64,000 bases of DNA, taken from positions 1 through 64,000 of the forward strand of contig CALMZP010000110.1 of assembly GCA_937870635.1 (NCBI GenBank). Direction: 5' to 3'. Each line of letters begins with the position of its first letter. The stretch's first letter is position 1. Source of the stretch: an uncultured Acidobacteriota bacterium. Lineage in GTDB: Bacteria > Acidobacteriota > Thermoanaerobaculia > Gp7-AA8. Made by a program: the position numbers and the translations under genes. Shown here piece by piece: positions 58,534 through 64,000 of the stretch. Below the pieces are notes generated by a model that searched no databases, had not been told where the DNA came from, and worked only from the letters and a program-made list of their open reading frames with translations.

Positions 58534-58746
58534 AAATGTTGAATGTTGAATGTTGAATGGTTAATGGTGAATGAGCCACCTTTCAACATTCACCATTTCG
58601 CTGCCTTCCCCGCCCCCTCATCCGGCCTTCGGGTTCTTATCTTCTGTCATCCCGGGCGTGAGCGAGGGACTTGGGGGACGGGCGGCACGAGGCACGATGT
58701 TCGCGCCCCCTTCACACCCAGGTCCCTCGCTACGCTCGGGATGACA
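58534..58746. repeat. AATGTTG heptamers followed by a GAGCGTGAGCGAGGGACT inverted repeat
   Basis: 58534-58600 holds AATGTTG/GGTTAAT heptamers with complementary copies (TCAACATTCACCATT). 58645-58746 is a full GGGCGTGAGCGAGGGACTTG-type inverted repeat, near identical to those at 7534 and 39775. Together they fill the 273-base gap before the M1 peptidase gene. Confidence 0.88.
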
Positions 58747-58765
58747 GATGCTTAGAGCACTCCGG

Positions 58766-61372
58766 CTATTCGTTCATTTGCCGCGGCTCCCCTCCCTGCC
58801 TCCGCAGCCATTCGCTGAGGCTGGCCTGTTGCAGGTCGCGCAGCGCGACGCAGTTGGCGACGCTCTCCAGTGCCATGCGTGTGGCCCGTTCCGCCTGCGG
58901 CAGCGGATGTTCGGTCGTGAACTGGCGGATGCGTTCGGCCCAGAACGGGTCGCACGACGCGCTCGCCATCGAACCGACGACGCGCCCGAGGTGGTTGGTG
59001 GGGATCTTCTTCGCGAGGGCGTCCCAGTTCTCATTCAGAAACTTCCAGGCCGCCTCTCCCGCCGCCGGATTCGTGATCATGGAGCCGAGCACTCCAGCGA
59101 TGTCCTGCGAGCGGACATCGTCGGTGAGCGTCCACTCGAGCGTGCGCTGGACCAGCGCAGGATTCCGGAACGCGCTCAGGAGGCTCAGGAAGCGCGACTT
59201 CTCAGCTGGGGTGGTCGCTGTCCGATATCCCTTCAGGAACGTTTCGTAGAGTCGGGAGTCTCCCCCGATCGCCGCGAGCCGCGTGACCTCGGAGACGACT
59301 TCCGGAGCGATGGCGTTGCGATCGCGAAGCCACCGGTGGGTGAGTTCCCGCGCGCGCCGCTGTGTGGCGGGATCGGCCGCCTCGTCGCCGAGGATGCCGA
59401 GGGCGAGATTGCGGAGCTCACGCTGCTCGGGCGTGTCCGTTGGCCGCGACGTCCAGCCCAGATCACGAAGAACGGGTGTGGCCTGGCGGCGCAGCAACGC
59501 CTGCAGAAGTGGCCGGTCCGCGTCGGCCACCAGATACCTCGCCGCGTACTTCAGATGCGACAGAACATCATGAGCCAGCTCAGGATCGTCCTCGAACGAT
59601 GAAGCCAGGTCGAGATACGCGTCGAGCCTGCGCTCGCCGGTGCGTACGAGCAGCCACTCGTCGCGCATCAGAGCCATACGCTCCGAAGCGGACAGCGCCT
59701 TCGGGGCCGTGAAGTCTTGATGAACGGAAGGTTCGTACGCGGTGATGTAGTAGCCGAACCCCTCATCGTTGGCAAACAGCGGCTGGCCGCATCCCGAGAG
59801 GCGGAAGGTCTGCCGCCGTTCGCGCAGAACGACGCACGATCCTTTTCCGAAGCAGACGGGAATCGACCACAAACCTTCTTCGACCTTTCTGTTCGCATCG
59901 AGAACGAAGCGGCTCTGGCTCAGCGCCACGATCGTGTCGCCGCCTTCGCAGCGGCTGCTCTCCACGCGGACGAGGGGCACACCGGGTTGTGACACGTAGG
60001 AGGCGAGGATTTCGGTGACCGCGCCGCCGGTCGCGTCATCGATCGCGCCCGCGAAGTCGCCCGACGACGCGTTGCTGAACGCGTTGCGCTGCATGTACAG
60101 GTTGATGCCTTCGCGGAACTTTTCCTCGCCGACGTAGGCCTCGAGCATGCGCAAGAGCGCGGCAGTCTTCCCGTAGGCGATCCCGTCGAAGAGCTGGTCG
60201 ATCTCGTCAGGAGTCTCGGCGCTCTTGCGGATCGGACGCGTCGCGACGAGAACGTCGGATGCCATCGGCCGCCCGACTGAGCCGGCGGCTGCCGTTCCAC
60301 TCGTCCATTGCGGCCGGACTCGCTCGATCGTGCGTGAGCCGAGCCAGCTCGCGAAGCCTTCGTTGAGCCAGATATCATCCCACCAGCGCATCGTGACGAG
60401 ATCGCCGAACCACATGTGCGCAAGCTCGTGCGCGATCGTTCCGATGCTTCGTCGCTGCGATCCGATCGGGGCCGTTTTCGGATCGACGAGCAGGACCGTC
60501 TCGCGATAGGTGACGGCGCCCGGATTCTCCATCGCGCCGGCGCTGAAGTCGGTCAACGCGATCTGATCGAGTTTCGTGAAGGGGTAATCGATGTCGAAGT
60601 AGCGGTTGAGATCGCGGATGACGTCCTTCGTCGCGTCGAGCGCGAAGCGCCCCAGCTCGACTCTGTCGGGCTGCGAGCAGACCCGAAGCGCGAGACCATC
60701 CACGCTGTCACTCAGACATGCAAAGTCGCCGACGACGAGCGCGATGTGGTACGTGGAGAGGCGGGGCGTCGTGGCGAAGCGGACTGTCTTCTTCCCGGCG
60801 ACCGGTCCCGCGGTCTCCGATTCAGCGGGCGCGTTCGAGATCACCATGTGCTTCTCGTTCGCGATGACGTTGATCTGGAACGTCGCTTTGAGATCCGGCT
60901 CGTCGAACGAAGGGAAGGCACGGCGGGCGTCGGTCGCCTCCATCTGGCTGGCCAGGTACTTCTTCCCGCTGGCGATGCCGAGGTAGAACCCGCGAAGCTG
61001 GCGGTTGAGGATGCCGTCGTAGGCGATGCGGATCGTGGCCGGACCGACCGGCAGCGGTCGATCGACTCTCAGGGTCGCCCGCTCGGCCTTCTCATCGACG
61101 GTGACCCTTGCCGTCTGAGTCTGGCCTCCCGCGGTGACCTCCGCGGACCGGAACTGGATCTCGGCGGAATTGAGCTCGACCGTGTCGGTGGGCAGCTGCA
61201 CACCGGCCTCGATCGTCACCTCGCCGCTGAATCGTTCGGCTTCAATGTCGGGGGTGATCGTCAGCACATAGTGTTCGGGGATGACGACGCGAGGCAGCCG
61301 TGCCGCGAGGAGCGCGGGAGCGGTCAGAATGGCGAGCAGAAGGAATCCCAGCCGTTTACACATGCGTGACAT
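58766..61372 (-). CDS. M1 family aminopeptidase, exported
   Basis: About 868 residues from ATG 61372, which opens a signal peptide (SRMCKRLGFLLLAILTAPAL). The exopeptidase motif reads GAMENPGAVTYRE and the zinc motif HELAHMWFGDLVTMRWWDDI with Glu in WLNEGFASWLG. An ERAP-like C-terminal helical domain follows. It removes N-terminal residues from peptides outside the cytoplasm. An upstream extension of the frame overlaps the divergent YdeI-like gene and is rejected. Starts are 30 bases apart. Confidence 0.95.
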   Translation of the reverse strand: MSRMCKRLGFLLLAILTAPALLAARLPRVVIPEHYVLTITPDIEAERFSGEVTIEAGVQLPTDTVELNSAEIQFRSAEVTAGGQTQTARVTVDEKAERATLRVDRPLPVGPATIRIAYDGILNRQLRGFYLGIASGKKYLASQMEATDARRAFPSFDEPDLKATFQINVIANEKHMVISNAPAESETAGPVAGKKTVRFATTPRLSTYHIALVVGDFACLSDSVDGLALRVCSQPDRVELGRFALDATKDVIRDLNRYFDIDYPFTKLDQIALTDFSAGAMENPGAVTYRETVLLVDPKTAPIGSQRRSIGTIAHELAHMWFGDLVTMRWWDDIWLNEGFASWLGSRTIERVRPQWTSGTAAAGSVGRPMASDVLVATRPIRKSAETPDEIDQLFDGIAYGKTAALLRMLEAYVGEEKFREGINLYMQRNAFSNASSGDFAGAIDDATGGAVTEILASYVSQPGVPLVRVESSRCEGGDTIVALSQSRFVLDANRKVEEGLWSIPVCFGKGSCVVLRERRQTFRLSGCGQPLFANDEGFGYYITAYEPSVHQDFTAPKALSASERMALMRDEWLLVRTGERRLDAYLDLASSFEDDPELAHDVLSHLKYAARYLVADADRPLLQALLRRQATPVLRDLGWTSRPTDTPEQRELRNLALGILGDEAADPATQRRARELTHRWLRDRNAIAPEVVSEVTRLAAIGGDSRLYETFLKGYRTATTPAEKSRFLSLLSAFRNPALVQRTLEWTLTDDVRSQDIAGVLGSMITNPAAGEAAWKFLNENWDALAKKIPTNHLGRVVGSMASASCDPFWAERIRQFTTEHPLPQAERATRMALESVANCVALRDLQQASLSEWLRRQGGEPRQMNE

Positions 61373-61402
61373 TATCGTTGACAGATCCATGACGAGGTAG
61401 CG

Positions 61403-61978
61403 ATGGAACCGATATTTTTTCCAACCCCGGCCGCGTTCCGGCGCTGGCTGAAAAAGAACCACAAGACTGCCAAAGAGTTGCTGGTCGGTTTCTACAAGAA
61501 AGGATCTGGCCGCCCGAGCATCACATGGCCGGAGTCAGTGGACGAGGCGCTCTGCTTCGCGTGGATCGACGGCGTGCGGCGCTCACTCGATGACGACAGT
61601 TACGTCATCCGCTTCACGCCGAGGCGGCCGGGCAGCAACTGGAGCCTGGTCAACATCCGGAAGGCGGAGGCGCTCATCCGCGATGGCCGCATGGAACGGG
61701 CGGGACTGGCGGCGTTCGAAGCACGCAAAGGCGAAAGGTCGGGCGTCTACTCATTCGAACAGCGCGAGCAAGCGAAACTCGATCGCGAGGCCGAGGCGAA
61801 GTTCAGGGCGAACAAGGCGGCGTGGAAGTTCTTTCAGTCGCAGCCGCCGGGATACCGGAAGGTGGCCGTCTTCTACGTCATGAGCGCGAAGCGGGCAGAG
61901 ACCCGCGCGAAACGCCTGCAGACGCTCATCGACGATTCAGCGGCCGGCCGAAGGATCGGGTTGCTGCGGCGGGAGTGA
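61403..61978 (+). CDS. YdeI/OmpD-associated family protein
   Basis: Encodes 191 residues. The start (PIFFPTPAAFRRWLKKNH) and the core LLVGFYKKGSGRPSITWPES, DEALCFAWIDGVRRSLDD and YVIRFTPRRPGSNWSLVN are diagnostic of the YdeI family. The C-terminal helical region has KFFQSQPPGYRKVAVFYVMS. The biochemical role is not firmly known; E. coli YdeI relatives are linked to stress tolerance. Divergent from the M1 peptidase gene. Confidence 0.92.
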   Translation: MEPIFFPTPAAFRRWLKKNHKTAKELLVGFYKKGSGRPSITWPESVDEALCFAWIDGVRRSLDDDSYVIRFTPRRPGSNWSLVNIRKAEALIRDGRMERAGLAAFEARKGERSGVYSFEQREQAKLDREAEAKFRANKAAWKFFQSQPPGYRKVAVFYVMSAKRAETRAKRLQTLIDDSAAGRRIGLLRRE

Positions 61979-61991
61979 TTACTTCGTCACG

Positions 61992-62078
61992 CCGGGCGGG
62001 CGGGGTCGCCCGCCCTCCACTGGACAGGCATTCTGGCGCGACTGAGTGGAGCGCGGGCGACCTCGCCCGCGGCTCCAC
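61992..62078. repeat. Two GGGCGACC palindrome units
   Basis: GGCGGGCGGGGTCGCCCGCC then CTCCAC at 61992-62020 and GTGGAGCGCGGGCGACCTCG then CCGCGGCTCCAC at 62046-62078 stand in direct succession. The rest of the 205-base gap up to 62183 shows no feature. Confidence 0.82.
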
Positions 62079-62183
62079 AACGGACACCCCCCTCATCCGG
62101 CCTTCGGCTCGCGAATCCGGTTTCTCCCGTTTGAGCACGTCGCCGGATGACATGCTTTCCCGATCCCCCTAAACTCCTATGCA

Positions 62184-62765
62184 GTGCACCGTCTGGAGCC
62201 GGTCGTCCGCCAGTTTCTCGACGACGCCGCCGAGTGGGCGCGCGGAAAGATGTGGATCCCGCGCGCGATTCTTCTCGCGTATCTCGTCTACGCCGACATC
62301 CGCTTCCTGCGCGATCCGATGAGCAGCACGATGTTCTCCGGAATCACGCTGGCCTTCCACGAGATGGGGCATCTCCTCTTCTCGTTCGCCGGACACTTCA
62401 TCGGATCGCTGATGGGAAGCGGCATGCAGATCCTCATCCCCCTCATCGTGATCGTCGTGTTCTACCGGCAGGACGACTATTTCGGCATGGCCGTGGGCGG
62501 CTTCTGGCTGTCGTTCGCGATGTTCGAGCTGGCGACGTACGTCGGCGACGCCAGGGCGATGGAGCTGCCGCTCGTCGGATTCACGGACGACCCGGAGCAC
62601 GACTGGTACTACCTGCTCTCCACCACGGGCCTGCTGAACTTCGACACGACGTTCGCGTTCCTGCTCCGCGCGGGCGCCACGCTGATCGGCCTGGCCTCGC
62701 TCGCGTTCGCGGTCTGGCTGCTGCTGATCATGGCGCGCCGTGTACCGCGTACCGCCCGAGTGTGA
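62184..62765 (+). CDS. Membrane protein with HExxH-type motif (M50B-like)
   Basis: Encodes 193 residues from GTG 62184. About four membrane helices. The segment TLAFHEMGHLLFSFAGHFIG carries an HExxH motif (HEMGH) as in site-2-protease-like membrane metallopeptidases, followed by SLMGSGMQILIPLIVIVVFY. A conserved acidic loop (TDDPEHDWYYLLSTTGLL) may supply the third ligand. The protease assignment is by motif only and catalysis is unproven. No partner gene is evident. The start codon is weakly supported. Confidence 0.65.
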   Translation: MHRLEPVVRQFLDDAAEWARGKMWIPRAILLAYLVYADIRFLRDPMSSTMFSGITLAFHEMGHLLFSFAGHFIGSLMGSGMQILIPLIVIVVFYRQDDYFGMAVGGFWLSFAMFELATYVGDARAMELPLVGFTDDPEHDWYYLLSTTGLLNFDTTFAFLLRAGATLIGLASLAFAVWLLLIMARRVPRTARV

Positions 62766-62803
62766 AATCCGACACGAATGGGTCTGGATCCGTACTGAAA
62801 CGC

Positions 62804-64000
62804 ATGCGAAGGCATTTCATTGCCGCGATCCTGTTCTTGGCGGCCGCCGTTGTCATGACCTGGCCCATGGCCAGGTTGATGGATCGTGCGGTCGCAGACC
62901 CGGGCGACCCGTTCATCAACATCTGGATTCTCGACTGGGACCACCACGCGACCTTGCGTTCGCCCCTTTCGCTCTTTCATGCGAACGCGTTTCATCCTGC
63001 CCGGTACTCGCTGGCATTCAGCGAGAACCTGTACGGCATCGCTCTGTTCCTGATCCCTTTCCGACTCGCAGGCGTACCGCCCATCGCCGCCTACAACATC
63101 GCCATGCTGGCTGGCTTCGCATTCTCAGGATTCGGTGCGTACCTGCTGACGCAACGCCTGACGGCATCGTTTCCGGCGTCGCTCGCGGCCGGGATGTTCT
63201 ACGCATTCGTTCCGTTTCGATTCACGCATCTCGCACATCTGCAGCACGTGTGGGGCGGGTGGATGCCACTGTTGCTGGCGGCGTTGATCGCGTATGTCGA
63301 TCGGCCGGGCTGGCGGCGCGGCGCAGTTTTCGGAGCAGTGTTTCTCCTCAACGGCCTCACGAACATCCATTGGTTTCTTTTCGGGTCGTTTGCAACAGCG
63401 GCAGCCGCGAGCGTCTTCTGGTGGTCGGGAGTGCGCCGCTGGCGTGAGCTCGTCGTGTGCACGGCGATTGCCCTGGCTGCATTTGCGCCGTTTCTGTACC
63501 CGTATGCGGCGGCTGCGAAGCTCTACGGGATGGTGCGGTCGGCCGCCGAGGCCAAGTTCTTTTCGGCGACTCTCACGGATTGGCTTGTCAGCAGCGACCG
63601 CATTCATCAATACGCATTCCTGCGCAACGGCGACCTCGATCCCGAGAGATGGTTGTTTCCCGGCTTGTTGGCACTGCTCCTGAGCACTGCCGGCATTTTC
63701 GCGGTCCGGCGCAGTCCGCGGCCTGTGGTCTTCGGATTGCTGTGGGTCGCGATTGGCGTCGCAGGTTCCCTCGGCCTGAACTTCTATTTTCATGACTTTC
63801 TCTACGAGGCGGTTCCTGGTTTCAAGGCTGTCCGGTCACCCGCCCGCTGGGCGGCCGTTGCCTATATCGGGATGTCGATGCTCATGGCCGTGGCGGTGTC
63901 TTGGCTCGGGAGCCGTTGGCGATGGATGGCCTGGGCCGTCGTCCCTTTGTTACTGGTCGAGCTGCGGGCAGCTCCAATCCGCTGGTACCTCACGGCATCC
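62804..64000 (+). CDS. Multi-spanning membrane glycosyltransferase-like protein (partial, runs off the edge)
   Basis: Open from ATG 62804 to the end of the window (399 codons, no stop). It starts with a membrane helix (FIAAILFLAAAVVMTWPM) followed by a periplasmic loop with the Asp/His-rich stretch GDPFINIWILDWDHHA. About ten further helices follow, with a conserved-type NLYGIALFLIPFRLAGVPP and an aromatic RSPARW motif. This resembles GT-C family polyprenyl-sugar-dependent transferases and YfhO-like proteins. The C-terminal part lies outside the window. Confidence 0.75.
   Translation, partial: MRRHFIAAILFLAAAVVMTWPMARLMDRAVADPGDPFINIWILDWDHHATLRSPLSLFHANAFHPARYSLAFSENLYGIALFLIPFRLAGVPPIAAYNIAMLAGFAFSGFGAYLLTQRLTASFPASLAAGMFYAFVPFRFTHLAHLQHVWGGWMPLLLAALIAYVDRPGWRRGAVFGAVFLLNGLTNIHWFLFGSFATAAAASVFWWSGVRRWRELVVCTAIALAAFAPFLYPYAAAAKLYGMVRSAAEAKFFSATLTDWLVSSDRIHQYAFLRNGDLDPERWLFPGLLALLLSTAGIFAVRRSPRPVVFGLLWVAIGVAGSLGLNFYFHDFLYEAVPGFKAVRSPARWAAVAYIGMSMLMAVAVSWLGSRWRWMAWAVVPLLLVELRAAPIRWYLTAS

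Overview
The window is a GC-rich, gene-dense bacterial chromosome segment, most plausibly from an Acidobacteriota lineage. The reasons are the composition, a VWA-domain protein of the type common in Acidobacteria, two secretion/pilus operons built on periplasmic chaperones, a divergent Hfq-like protein with an N-terminal extension, and intergenic regions filled with short palindromic and heptameric repeats. The taxon is an inference. I found no rRNA, tRNA, CRISPR array, integrase or transposase gene.

Layout. 1-8022: a TPR protein, a 6-pyruvoyl-tetrahydropterin synthase-like gene, then a long leftward housekeeping operon (pdxA, small membrane protein, surE, pcm, TPR/coiled-coil protein, acyP, apt, sthA) and an hfq-like gene. 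8169-9838: etfBA. Its partner, the ETF-quinone oxidoreductase, lies at 26314-28017. 9839-11406: a long non-coding stretch ending in an intrinsic terminator, a LuxR-type regulator and a decayed TPR gene.

11464-26130 is the most unusual part. A first secretion locus holds two paralogous secreted subunits, two more secreted proteins, a PapD-like chaperone and an outer-membrane beta-barrel with C-terminal carboxypeptidase-regulatory-like domains but no recognisable classical usher sequence. It is followed by a soluble histidine kinase, a sigma-54-activating response regulator and a single-domain receiver. Then comes an archaic-type chaperone-usher pilus operon (SCPU pilin, chaperone, SCPU pilin, FimD-type usher, two-domain SCPU tip protein). 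Dyad symmetries, sigma-54-like boxes and one CRP/FNR-type palindrome lie in the intergenic regions.

28272-32206: MoxR / DUF58 / TgpA-type transglutaminase operon. 32214-39751: pdxJ, an ABC-F ATPase, an FAD oxidoreductase, cinA and a YfhO-like membrane protein. 40001-45152: the leftward truA-uppS-cdsA-dxr-rseP envelope and isoprenoid operon. 45291-47129: a VWA protein divergent from dapF. 48031-56968: a polysaccharide locus with two membrane proteins, four glycosyltransferases and a polyprenyl-phosphate sugar transferase, tightly overlapping. 57116-64000: a PLP-dependent decarboxylase, an M1 aminopeptidase, a YdeI-like protein, a membrane protein with an HEMGH motif, and a multi-spanning membrane protein that runs off the right edge.

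Four dispersed repeat families punctuate the window: heptamer tandem arrays, GAGCGTGAGCGAGGGACC inverted repeats, GGAGCGCGGGCGACC palindromes (some inside genes and in frame), and two long palindromic MITE-like elements sharing the same termini.
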